A DNA stretch of 10,099 nucleotides from assembly GCA_017430835.1 (NCBI GenBank), contig JAFRMD010000012.1:1-10099 (forward strand), written 5' to 3'. A program made the position numbers and the translations under genes. Below the pieces are notes generated by a model. It was given only the letters and a program-made list of their open reading frames with translations, searched no databases and was not told the origin of the DNA. The DNA is from Methanosphaera sp. Its GTDB lineage: Archaea; Methanobacteriota; Methanobacteria; Methanobacteriales; Methanobacteriaceae. Positions 1 through 7,271 of this stretch are shown piece by piece (the stretch's first letter is position 1; each line of letters starts with the position of its first letter).

Positions 1-2412
1 AACAGTCATAGGAGAAATCTCATTAACATTAACCACACTAGGATTAATAACAGTCAACTCAGTAGCAATAGGACCATTACCCTGAACAACATTATTTTCA
101 CCAGTAGCAACAACTGCAGCATCACCAGCCAAATCATTTGCATAGATTGTGTTGTCTGTTACTGTGTTATCGTTTCCGTTGATTTCTACTCCGTTTGCTG
201 TTCCTTCAGTTGAGGTTACTGTAATATTGTTGTTAGTAATATTTGAATTTGCAATATTTTCATTGAATTTTATTCCAACAAGATTGGATTTGCCTAAAAC
301 AGTAATATTATTCCCTTCAACAACTACTGAAACACCTGATTCTGTGGTTAAATCCATAGCTATTAAACTAGGAGAATCTACGAGCCCCATTGTTTCATTA
401 AGGTTTATGCTATTATTAATAAAACTAATTCCAGAAACGCTAATCAGACTATTACCATTTGTTGCCGGAAGATTAGCATTAATAACACTATTCCTCACAA
501 TTATATTCTTCTGTCCTGAACTGGCAGTAGCCTGCCTTATTGGTGAAGACAGAGTTCCTCCATCATACTTATCTTCATCATAATTAGAAATATTAATTGT
601 TATATTATCCCAAATAAGTGGAAGAGCATCACCCTGTGATGCGTATCCTAAACCGATAAAAACATTACCAAAATCAACATCTTCATAAATAACATTTATA
701 TCTTTAATTAATAAGTTTGAACCTTGAGTCTGAAACTTAACATTGCGTATAGTCAAATTATTTTTACCAACGAAAGTTAAATGATATGGCTGCAAATTCA
801 ATATCTGAAATTGATTAATGTTTTCAGGGACGTAATATAAATTAAATATGGTGTCTGTAGTTATAACTGATGACATCATATAAGAGTTATATGTATTGTT
901 TCTGAAATAAGTAGAATAATTTTCCTCAGTAATGTCAATAACTTGGGGTTCACCATCACTTTTAACACTTTTAAGTGACTTGGATAATTTTTTAGTCAAA
1001 GCTAAAGAACTAGGATGTGAATACCAATTAATAACAGAAGTATTACCTTCAATATTTACTCCAAACATGTCAAAACAGATACTTATGTTAGTTATACCAC
1101 TCTTAAGAACTATTGTGTTAACTGTATCATTACATAAATCACAGTTTGAACCATTCACGTATAATGTTGAGTTTTCTGCGTTGTTATTTTTGAAGTTTAT
1201 GTTGTTTTTTAGTGTTACTGTTGAATTGAATTTATTGTTTGTTACTGTTGAATTTTTAGATATTGTTGCCGTACCTGTAAAGTTGTTTCCTGCAATTAAG
1301 CTACGTTCTGCCCCACTAAATGAAGCACCATTATTTAAAGTATTATTTATATAACCATTTCCTGTATAGGTTAAGTTATAATAGTCATTTGTGGTGTTGG
1401 TTGCTGGATCATATGTTCCTGCCCAGTTTCCTGTAATTCCTATTCCAGTGTAGTTTATGGTATTGTTTATTATGTGGTTGTGTGGTCCACCAATTGTAAT
1501 AGCATTACACCTTGAATCAGCTATTTCTGGCCCGATTAATTTGTTATTGCTTATAGTATTATTTTTGTTTTCTGTAATACCATTAGGATTAGAAGGTGCA
1601 CCCCACCTGTTTAAATATATGAGGTTTCCAACTGTTCCCTCACCAATTACTGTATTGTTGTCTATTGTACATTTTTCACCAAGTGTAATAACTATTGCAC
1701 TACAACCCGTATTGTTTACTGCGTGGAAGTAACTGTTTTTAACTGTTATGTTAAATACTTCATTACGCATTGCAAAGTAACCAGTACTCATTCCAACACC
1801 TTGATCTACTGTTGAATTAATATGATCAAATACTATATTTGATGCGGATGTAGTGAAAACTTGTGTATTATGGAATTTTAGATTTGTAATATTGGAGTTT
1901 GATGCTCCACTATTAAAATCAATCTTAGTTTGTTGTAGTGAAGGAAGATTATAACCATAAACAGTATTCAAATCCAATGTATGGCCATTACCATTAATGT
2001 TTACTGCTTTATCTACTGTATAGTTAGATAATGTTCGTGAAATATCGCATGTGAAATTAAGAGTATCTCCAGCACCAATATTACTTGCTAAACCATTTGC
2101 AGTAAATAACTGATCAAAGGAAGTGTTATTAACTTCGTGTGTTACTCCTCTTTTCACACTTTTCGTTTGTGTGTTTTTCGTTATTGTTTTTTCTGTCGTA
2201 TTTTTTGTTTTTATATTTTCCTTTGCTTTTGTTGATTTTTTGTCTGTTGTTTTTGTAGCTTTTTTAGTTACAGCAGTGTTTTTCACAATTTTTGTTGTGT
2301 CTTTTGTAACTTTTTTTGTAGTGCTTGTTGAGTCATCTGCATCTGCAGCTACTGCAACAGACATTCCTAACACCAGTAATGCAAGGAAAATTACAATAAG
2401 CTTTTTATTCAT
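1..2412 (-). CDS. Adhesin-like secreted beta-helix protein, N-terminal 804 residues (runs off left edge)
   Basis: The frame is open without a stop from the ATG at 2412 to the window edge, so the 3' end is missing. Residues 1-23 form a signal peptide: MNKK, a hydrophobic core (about 5-19), then AVAAD as a likely cleavage region. Residues 28-88 are a Lys/Thr-rich, low-complexity linker. From about residue 90 the protein is visibly rich in Asn, Thr, Ile and Val, with many short N-x-(I/V)-x-(N/G)-N turns typical of right-handed parallel beta-helix repeats. A second module seems to begin near residue 490 (EPQVIDITEENYSTYF), echoing the start of the first (VTHEVNNTSFDQLF, about 90-103). By analogy with adhesin-like proteins of gut Methanobacteriales it is probably exported and displayed on the cell surface, binding host, microbial or cell-wall polymers; the ligand is unknown. 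Any anchor would lie in the missing C-terminus. Export and fold are well supported; adhesion is inferred. Confidence 0.88.
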   Translation of the reverse strand, partial: MNKKLIVIFLALLVLGMSVAVAADADDSTSTTKKVTKDTTKIVKNTAVTKKATKTTDKKSTKAKENIKTKNTTEKTITKNTQTKSVKRGVTHEVNNTSFDQLFTANGLASNIGAGDTLNFTCDISRTLSNYTVDKAVNINGNGHTLDLNTVYGYNLPSLQQTKIDFNSGASNSNITNLKFHNTQVFTTSASNIVFDHINSTVDQGVGMSTGYFAMRNEVFNITVKNSYFHAVNNTGCSAIVITLGEKCTIDNNTVIGEGTVGNLIYLNRWGAPSNPNGITENKNNTISNNKLIGPEIADSRCNAITIGGPHNHIINNTINYTGIGITGNWAGTYDPATNTTNDYYNLTYTGNGYINNTLNNGASFSGAERSLIAGNNFTGTATISKNSTVTNNKFNSTVTLKNNINFKNNNAENSTLYVNGSNCDLCNDTVNTIVLKSGITNISICFDMFGVNIEGNTSVINWYSHPSSLALTKKLSKSLKSVKSDGEPQVIDITEENYSTYFRNNTYNSYMMSSVITTDTIFNLYYVPENINQFQILNLQPYHLTFVGKNNLTIRNVKFQTQGSNLLIKDINVIYEDVDFGNVFIGLGYASQGDALPLIWDNITINISNYDEDKYDGGTLSSPIRQATASSGQKNIIVRNSVINANLPATNGNSLISVSGISFINNSINLNETMGLVDSPSLIAMDLTTESGVSVVVEGNNITVLGKSNLVGIKFNENIANSNITNNNITVTSTEGTANGVEINGNDNTVTDNTIYANDLAGDAAVVATGENNVVQGNGPIATELTVINPSVVNVNEISPMTV

Positions 2413-2423
2413 GAGTAATTGTG

Positions 2424-2429
2424 CCTCCT
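2424..2429 (-). promoter_or_regulatory. Ribosome binding site of the adhesin-like gene
   Basis: The minus strand reads AGGAGG, a full match to the core complementary to the 3' end of archaeal 16S rRNA. It lies 11 nt before the ATG at 2412. Its strength supports this start over any internal one and shows that the mRNA has a leader rather than being leaderless. Confidence 0.8.
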
Positions 2430-2455
2430 GTATTTGCGTATTTTTTTTTAAAGAA

Positions 2456-2476
2456 TCACATACTCTTCATATGTGA
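2456..2476. repeat. Inverted repeat in the adhesin leader, TCACATA-N7-TATGTGA
   Basis: Two perfect 7-nt arms (2456-2462 and 2470-2476) are separated by 7 nt. The repeat lies 44 nt before the adhesin start codon and is flanked by a T9 run (2441-2449) and a T11 run (2483-2493) on the plus strand, which read as A tracts in the adhesin transcript. It could be a dimeric regulator operator or an mRNA hairpin in the 5' leader. The sequence cannot tell these apart, and a chance occurrence in AT-rich DNA is possible. Confidence 0.4.
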
Positions 2477-2499
2477 AAAATGTTTTTTTTTTTCTGCAT

Positions 2500-3039
2500 G
2501 ATGTAATGACAGAAAATCCATCAAATATTCATTATTTTTTCATGTTTTAATGTAATAGTATCAGCAAAATTCACCATTTTTTTAGTATTTTTTAAAAAGA
2601 CATTGATTAAAAAAATTAAATGAATCATGGGATAATAATAAACATTATCTAGAATATAAATAAAATAATTCCATATTTTTTTCATATTTCTTTCATATAC
2701 TGAGTACGTGTTCAAAAAAACATATTATTTTAACATGAAATGTTCTATAACATGTTTTAATGATTTTATTATTGTTAAATAATAATGATTTTAGTATTTT
2801 AATAATATAACTAATTTTTTTATAAAAATACAAAAACCATATTATATAATATATCTTTTTATTAATAAAAATTTTATTATTTTAATTCATTTATTTTTAA
2901 TAAAATTTTTTAATAGAATTTTTAAAAATTTTATAATTTAAATCAATTAATTTTTAAAATATGTTAATATTGATAACTTTTTTTACTAATTTTTAAATTT
3001 GAATAGTTAAATACACTACCTTGAAAATAAGAAGTATCC
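2500..3039. other. Gene-free, extremely AT-rich intergenic stretch
   Basis: About 540 nt without a supportable gene. The composition is almost entirely A and T, especially 2760-3000, with long A and T runs. An imperfect inverted repeat (about 2861-2880 against 2896-2913) can be drawn, but such pairings are expected in sequence this biased. A TATA-like minus-strand element near 2651-2660 (read as TTTATATTC) could drive the adhesin gene through a long leader, but I could not single out a convincing promoter. The only ORF here (minus, 2521-2715) needs a TTG start and has no good ribosome binding site. Confidence 0.6.
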
Positions 3040-3905
3040 ATGAAAAAAGATAAATCATTTATAAAATTTTGTAAAAGATAGAAAATATTAAAGAAAACAC
3101 TATTATGGGGTATAAGTCTGCATTAAAACAATTACACCAAATTTAACAAACAAACATTGACTAAACTAATCAATAAAGCAATTACTGAAGAAGAAAGACA
3201 GAATACCTCTGAAGAAGCGAAACCTAAAAAAAGTTAATAGACTTAAGAACATACCTATTAAAAAATAAATTATCTTCCAATACAATTAAAATTATTTTAC
3301 AAAAATAAAAACATTATACAGACTTTGAAATTGAATTACCACATTTGCCAAGCATAAAAATACGACAAAATATCAAATTTCAGGATTGCTAAATGGTAAA
3401 TACATTAAAAATTGCATTGAAAATATCTATATTGCTGTTACAAACAATGCTATGATTCATGTCAATTAGTGGAACTGCAAAAGCAAAAAATATTTTATTT
3501 AACAGCAGAATATTTTTTAAAGGCAAGCGAAGTATACCCTAGTAAAAGGATTAAAGATATATTTTAAATGAATTTTCACATAGAAAATAGATATTATACC
3601 AACATCTACTTAAAATGGATTAAAACTACTATATTATTATATTTTTTGTTCATCGGAAGCCACGGAATATATAGTTAAATATTTGCTCATAAGAAAAAAC
3701 CTTAAAAGAAGTGATAAGTTGTTTTCTTTCAGTAATTCATATAACAAAATAATTCAAGGAAGTAAACGACGAAATGGGGTGGAGATTCAGAGGAAACTGC
3801 TGATTCTTCAGAATACACACATTAAGATAGGTTTCATGCAAGCAACATTCATTATCCTAGGAATATTGATTAATTGCAGACAGCCAATATTATCAATTGG
3901 ATTCT
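3040..3905 (+). pseudogene. Decayed tyrosine recombinase / integrase
   Basis: Reading through all three plus frames rebuilds a protein in the order expected of an archaeal XerC/D-type tyrosine recombinase. An ATG at 3040 begins MKKDKSFIKFCKR, then a stop at 3079. Then come GYKSALKQ (from 3108), LTKLINKAITEEERQ (about 3157-3201), and LIDLRTYLLKNKLSSNTIK with DFEIELPHLPSIK (about 3234-3356, stop at 3306), a core-binding N-terminal domain. The catalytic domain follows: FMSISGTAKAK (from 3456), LTAEYFLKASEVY (about 3499-3537), FCSSEATEYIVKYLL (about 3644-3688), LKRSDKLFSFSN (about 3701-3736), FFRIHTLR (about 3804-3827) and, after a frame change, RFHASN (3829-3846). The H-x-L-R box survives, but the first catalytic Arg region reads AKAK where ARAE is usual, and no C-terminal Tyr box is visible. 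With at least six frame changes or stops it cannot make an active enzyme. It probably came from a mobile element or a site-specific inversion system. Confidence 0.8.
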
Positions 3906-4125
3906 AATTATCATATGATTTTTTTAATGGGTTGTACCTCTTTTTATCTTTAGTTTAATGTTTATTTTACACTTGAAATATAGCTTTGAAGGATTTTTTT
4001 AGAACAGTAGAAATGTTTTTTATAATTTTATTTATAAGAGGATATCTTCTAATATTCTACTTTTCTTTGACGGTTTAAAATTGTTAGTTTTTATAATTTA
4101 TGGATTATTATAAATGGAGACAGCT
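3906..4125 (+). other. T-rich intergenic stretch with oligo-T runs after the recombinase remnant
   Basis: This non-coding stretch lies between the convergent 3' ends of the recombinase remnant and the AAA+ ATPase gene. On the plus strand it has several T runs (3919-3925, 3994-4000, 4016-4021), the usual form of archaeal intrinsic termination signals, so it may be the old terminator of the recombinase gene. The minus strand has no comparable T run just after the ATPase stop codon. No gene is seen here. Confidence 0.35.
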
Positions 4126-5427
4126 TCAGTTGCTTAGTAAGTAATAAATCAATTGTTCTGCAGTACGACCTGATGGGGCTCCGTGTGTTCGTATCCAAAC
4201 GTTAGCTTCATGTTCTAGTTCTTCATCATTAAGTTTGATTTCAGGATATTTTCTGGCAAGACTTTTTACGATTTCAAAGTATTCCATCATGCTAGGCTTA
4301 TAATAACCAATTGTTATGCCGAAACGATCTACAAGAGACAGCTTCTCACGAACGGTGTCTGAATGGTACAGCTCTTCACTGCTTGATGTATTGACCCGTT
4401 CATTCCATGTTTCCTTAATCAGATGTCTGCGATTGGATGTGGCATAGATTAACACATTGTCGGGATTGGTTTCTACGCCCCCCTCAATCAGTGCTTTAAG
4501 ATACTTGTAATCACTTTCACTTTCCTCAAATGATAAGTCATCCATAAACAGGATGAATTTGTAGTTGCGGTTTTTAACCTCGGAAATAATCTGGGAAATA
4601 TACTTGGATTCGTGTTTGTATATTTCAATCATTCGCAAACCCCTAGGATAATACTGGTTGAGAATTGCCTTTATACTTGTGGACTTTCCAGTACCTGAGT
4701 CACCATACAATAACACGTTATTGGCTTTTTTGCCATTAACAAAAGCTTCCGTATTTCTGATTAATTTTTCCTTCTGTAGGTCGTATCCTACTAAATCGTC
4801 AAGAACAACATCATCAAGGTAGGTTATTGGTATTATGAAGTCTTCATTCTTGCTGTGTGATAGTTTGAAAGCTCTGTTAAGTCCATACTTTCCTACACCG
4901 TATTTCCTGTAAAAGTCTGTGACTGCTTTAAGCATTTCTTCACTGTTATCTACATTTTCAATATCATGTGTCAATTCCAGTACTTTAAGACTAACGTCCC
5001 TATTGTAAATTTTATCCTCTTTAACAACAGCAGTATAGTTCTGTATTCTCGTAAATGTATTGATGCCTAAATCCTCTTCAATTTTACTAAAATCATAGTT
5101 CATTAAGTCTAAAAATACTTCCAGGTCGTCTTTTACAAATTCGTTTACGCTGCCAGTGTTTCCTCCAACTTTCTCGGATACCAGTGTAAATGGGTTTTCT
5201 GTTGTTGCAAGAATGTATGCAATATAGTTGTGCCAGAGATTATCATTAAATCCGTAGTCTGTTGCCAGTTGTAACAAATTATGTATCTGTGTATTGATGT
5301 CAAATATCAATTCATTCTTGGAATATTCCTCACTTTCATATTTTCTAAAAGTCTCTGATAAGTTGTATAGGATGCTGTTTTTCTCTTCATCCTTGTATAT
5401 TAATAGTTTGGATACTAAATTATGCAT
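4126..5427 (-). CDS. AAA+ ATPase of the DUF815 type
   Basis: This 433-residue protein has an N-terminal mostly helical region (about 1-200) of unknown role, then an AAA+ ATPase module. Walker A is GDSGTGKS (242-249), Walker B is FILFMDDLSF (291-300) with two Asp, a sensor-1-like LIYATSN lies at about 326-332, and DRFG (367-370) carries a likely arginine finger. The C-terminal helices (about 378-433) fit the AAA+ lid, with GRTAEQL (420-426) near the end. Layout and motif spelling match the DUF815 ATP-binding family, whose function is not known to me; loading or remodelling of a protein partner is only a guess. The ATG at 5427 has a partial ribosome binding site, GTGAT, a few nt upstream. The gene lies 63 nt after guaAB on the same strand. 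That gap holds a T7 run (minus strand, 5440-5446) and a TATA-like CTATAATTAA (5447-5456), so it may be read through from guaAB or have its own promoter. Confidence 0.85.
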   Translation of the reverse strand: MHNLVSKLLIYKDEEKNSILYNLSETFRKYESEEYSKNELIFDINTQIHNLLQLATDYGFNDNLWHNYIAYILATTENPFTLVSEKVGGNTGSVNEFVKDDLEVFLDLMNYDFSKIEEDLGINTFTRIQNYTAVVKEDKIYNRDVSLKVLELTHDIENVDNSEEMLKAVTDFYRKYGVGKYGLNRAFKLSHSKNEDFIIPITYLDDVVLDDLVGYDLQKEKLIRNTEAFVNGKKANNVLLYGDSGTGKSTSIKAILNQYYPRGLRMIEIYKHESKYISQIISEVKNRNYKFILFMDDLSFEESESDYKYLKALIEGGVETNPDNVLIYATSNRRHLIKETWNERVNTSSSEELYHSDTVREKLSLVDRFGITIGYYKPSMMEYFEIVKSLARKYPEIKLNDEELEHEANVWIRTHGAPSGRTAEQLIYYLLSN

Positions 5428-5490
5428 TTAAATCACATTAAAAAAATTAATTATAGAAAGTATAATGGTGGATGTTATTTTAGTATTTTC

Positions 5491-6420
5491 TTATTCAAAT
5501 TCTATTGTGCTGGGTGGCTTGTTGCTTAATGATAATGATACATGTGTTATTTCAGGAACGTTTGCAGTAATTTCCTGTGATACCTTGTGGAGGAAGTCCC
5601 ATGGTAAATCAGGTACGTTTGCTGTCATTGCATCGAATGATTGCACCATTCTTATTACTACAAGGTAGCCGAAGTCTCTTTGATCTCCTTTTACTCCCGT
5701 TACTTTGCTGTCTGTTAAAACTACAAAGTATTGCCAGAGGTCCTTGTTCAATCCTTCTTCTTCAACGTGTTTGTTGAGTATTGCATTTGCTTCCCTACAG
5801 ATTTCCAGTTTTTCCTTGGTTATGTCTCCGAGTACTCTTACGGCAAGTCCTGGTCCTGGGAATGGCTGTCTGTGAACAATCTTGTCCGGCAGTCCAAGTT
5901 CGCTTCCAACTTCCCTTACCTCGTCCTTGTATAACTCACGTAACGGTTCAATGATTTCAAGCACAAGTCCATCGGGTAGTGTTACGTTATGGTGTGACTT
6001 GATTTTTCCTTCACTTTCAATCCAATCCGGTGCAATGGTTCCCTGCAATAGGTATTTGGCTCCTGATTTCTGTGCTTCCCTTTCGAATACTTCAATGAAT
6101 TTGTGGCCAATTATTTCACGTTTTTTCTCAGGATCCCTTACGCCTGCAAGTGCTGCTATAAATTCATCCTCTGCATTCACTAGTTTGAAGTTAAGTCTGT
6201 CCTTGAAGGTGTCTTCAACTTCCTTTGCTTCATATTTTCTTAGCAAACCATGGTCTACAAATATTGCTTCAAGCTGGTCTCCTATTGCTTCTGATGCAAG
6301 CACACTGGCTACTGAACTGTCTACTCCTCCAGATAATGCAATAATAACCTTGTCGTCTCCAACTTCCTCTTTTATATTTTTTACTGATTCTTCTATAAAT
6401 TTTTTAGTATCCATCATCAT
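5491..6420 (-). CDS. guaAB: GMP synthase (glutamine-hydrolysing) subunit B, PP-loop ATP pyrophosphatase
   Basis: The catalytic subunit of archaeal two-subunit GMP synthetase adenylates XMP with ATP and aminates it with ammonia from subunit A, giving GMP in the cytoplasm. From the chosen start the protein has 309 residues. The PP-loop SGGVDSS is at 30-36. Further family signatures are FVDHGLLR (54-61), [12 protein letters not shown] (125-136), the [12 protein letters not shown] box (184-195), the GDQRDFGY region (245-252) and the C-terminal KPPSTIEFE (301-309), close to the usual KPP(A/S)TIEWE ending. The frame extends to a TTG at 6432, but GGTGG at 6426-6430 (minus strand) is a ribosome binding site 5 nt before the ATG at 6420, so I chose that start. 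Two more ATG codons follow directly (6417, 6414), so the exact initiator is uncertain by two residues. The gene starts 15 nt after the guaAA stop, so the two are surely co-transcribed. Confidence 0.96.
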   Translation of the reverse strand: MMMDTKKFIEESVKNIKEEVGDDKVIIALSGGVDSSVASVLASEAIGDQLEAIFVDHGLLRKYEAKEVEDTFKDRLNFKLVNAEDEFIAALAGVRDPEKKREIIGHKFIEVFEREAQKSGAKYLLQGTIAPDWIESEGKIKSHHNVTLPDGLVLEIIEPLRELYKDEVREVGSELGLPDKIVHRQPFPGPGLAVRVLGDITKEKLEICREANAILNKHVEEEGLNKDLWQYFVVLTDSKVTGVKGDQRDFGYLVVIRMVQSFDAMTANVPDLPWDFLHKVSQEITANVPEITHVSLSLSNKPPSTIEFE

Positions 6421-6425
6421 TTTAT

Positions 6426-6430
6426 CCACC
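6426..6430 (-). promoter_or_regulatory. Ribosome binding site deciding the guaAB start
   Basis: The minus strand reads GGTGG, pairing with part of the CACCUCC end of archaeal 16S rRNA, 5 nt before the ATG at 6420. It lies inside the extension implied by the alternative TTG start at 6432, which argues against that longer start. Confidence 0.6.
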
Positions 6431-6435
6431 AAAGC

Positions 6436-6993
6436 TTATTTTTTACATATTTTGTAGAAGTTTTTAAATATTTCTCCACCACGTGGTGTGTGTTGAACTT
6501 CTGGATGGAATTGTATTCCATATATAGGTTTTTCGGGATGTTTCATGGACTCTACATCACACTTATTTGAACTTGCAAGTACTTCAAAACCTTCCGGTAA
6601 CGTTATTACTTCATCCTTGTGTGAAGCCCATACCTTTAGTGTGTCACCTACTCCCTCAAATATTCCCTCTTGTTTTAGTATGTTTAGTTCAATCTGTGCA
6701 TAACTTTCAATTTCTGCAGATTTGGTCTGTCCACCAAATACGTTGGCAATTATCTGATGTCCTAAACATATGCCAAGTATTGGAACATCCACTTCTTTAA
6801 TAATTTCCACACAGTTACCTATTCTGTCTATTGAAGGTCCACCACCTAATATAATTCCATCAGGATTTAAACTTTTAATCTCGTCAAGGCTTGTTTCGTT
6901 TGACACTAGCTTGTTTTCAATGCCAAGATAAGATAAAGTTCTTGATATCCTATGATTGTACTGTCCAAAATTATTGATAATAACAATGCTCAT
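6436..6993 (-). CDS. guaAA: GMP synthase (glutamine-hydrolysing) subunit A, glutamine amidotransferase
   Basis: This 185-residue class I (triad) glutamine amidotransferase hydrolyses glutamine and passes ammonia to the GuaAB subunit for GMP synthesis. The fold runs from MSIVIINNFGQYNHRI (a typical archaeal GuaAA opening) through the oxyanion-hole region GIILGGGPS (46-54) and the nucleophile elbow GICLGHQ with Cys76, to GIQFHPEVQHT (159-169), which supplies His163 and Glu165. The length matches the stand-alone archaeal subunit; bacteria fuse this domain to the PP-loop part. The ATG at 6993 has GGGA (7002-7005, minus strand) 8 nt upstream. It is the first gene of the block and is followed 15 nt later by guaAB. 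It faces away from the small membrane gene across a 98-nt divergent promoter region. Confidence 0.96.
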   Translation of the reverse strand: MSIVIINNFGQYNHRISRTLSYLGIENKLVSNETSLDEIKSLNPDGIILGGGPSIDRIGNCVEIIKEVDVPILGICLGHQIIANVFGGQTKSAEIESYAQIELNILKQEGIFEGVGDTLKVWASHKDEVITLPEGFEVLASSNKCDVESMKHPEKPIYGIQFHPEVQHTPRGGEIFKNFYKICKK

Positions 6994-7029
6994 ATATAAA
7001 TTCCCGTTTTTCTATTAAAATAAGTTGAA

Positions 7030-7070
7030 TAACATATAGACTAATTGGTCTAACAACTTGTTATATATTA
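7030..7070. promoter_or_regulatory. Divergent promoter region, guaAA block (minus) and membrane protein-DUF447 pair (plus)
   Basis: Only 98 nt separate the two divergent start codons. TTATATATTA at 7061-7070 is a TATA-like box that reads almost the same on both strands. On the plus strand its distance to the ATG at 7092 (about 22-31 nt) puts the expected transcription start at or next to that ATG, suggesting leaderless translation. On the minus strand either this box or TCTATATGTT (7031-7040) could serve guaAA; the latter would give a leader of roughly 15-20 nt containing the GGGA ribosome binding site. Boxes and distances are seen; the start sites are inferred from the usual archaeal spacing. 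Confidence 0.45.
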
Positions 7071-7091
7071 CTTTACTCTATATATTATATT

Positions 7092-7259
7092 ATGGAAACT
7101 GATAATATATTAATTATTGCAATTTCAGTTGTTATAGCAATTATTTTAACTGTAATATTTTTCCGAATTCTCCTGCCGATAATTGTATTTCTGGTAATAG
7201 CATACATTGTTTACATGATAATAACTGATTGGAATAATCATAGAAAATATCAATATTAG
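7092..7259 (+). CDS. Small membrane protein of 55 residues, unknown function
   Basis: An ATG at 7092 opens a 55-codon frame ending in TAG at 7257-7259. The product starts METDN, then has a long hydrophobic stretch (about 6-44, rich in Ile, Val and Leu) broken by FFRILLP at 23-29, and ends in a polar tail, TDWNNHRKYQY (45-55). The length fits two membrane helices in a hairpin, with Arg25 and Pro29 marking the turn; one long helix is also possible. No family is recognised. It is probably real: a TATA-like box lies at the right distance upstream for leaderless transcription, the frame ends just 12 nt before the next start, and the AGGA ribosome binding site of that gene overlaps its stop codon. 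It therefore likely forms an operon with the DUF447 gene and may anchor or partner that protein, which is inference only. It is short enough for automated annotation to miss. Confidence 0.65.
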   Translation: METDNILIIAISVVIAIILTVIFFRILLPIIVFLVIAYIVYMIITDWNNHRKYQY

Positions 7260-7271
7260 GATTTTGGTTGC

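Noticed and set aside
149..2476. Several plus-strand frames of 90-144 residues with hydrophobic products.
   Set aside because: They are antisense to the fully open adhesin-like frame. Their Val/Phe/Leu-rich products arise from reverse reading of Asn/Lys/Thr codons.
2521..2715. Minus-strand frame of 64 residues in the AT-rich spacer.
   Set aside because: It needs a TTG start, has no ribosome binding site, and its Ile/Tyr/Asn/Lys-rich composition is what AT-rich spacer yields in any frame.
3683..3907. Plus-strand frame of 74 residues as an independent gene.
   Set aside because: Its first part is the LKRSDKLFSFSN segment of the decayed recombinase, and the rest is out of frame with the H-x-L-R box, so it is a fragment and not a separate gene.
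5882..6457. Long plus-strand frame of 191 residues.
   Set aside because: It is antisense to guaAB, which carries all expected motifs; the Ser-rich product is a mirror of the codon use of the real gene.
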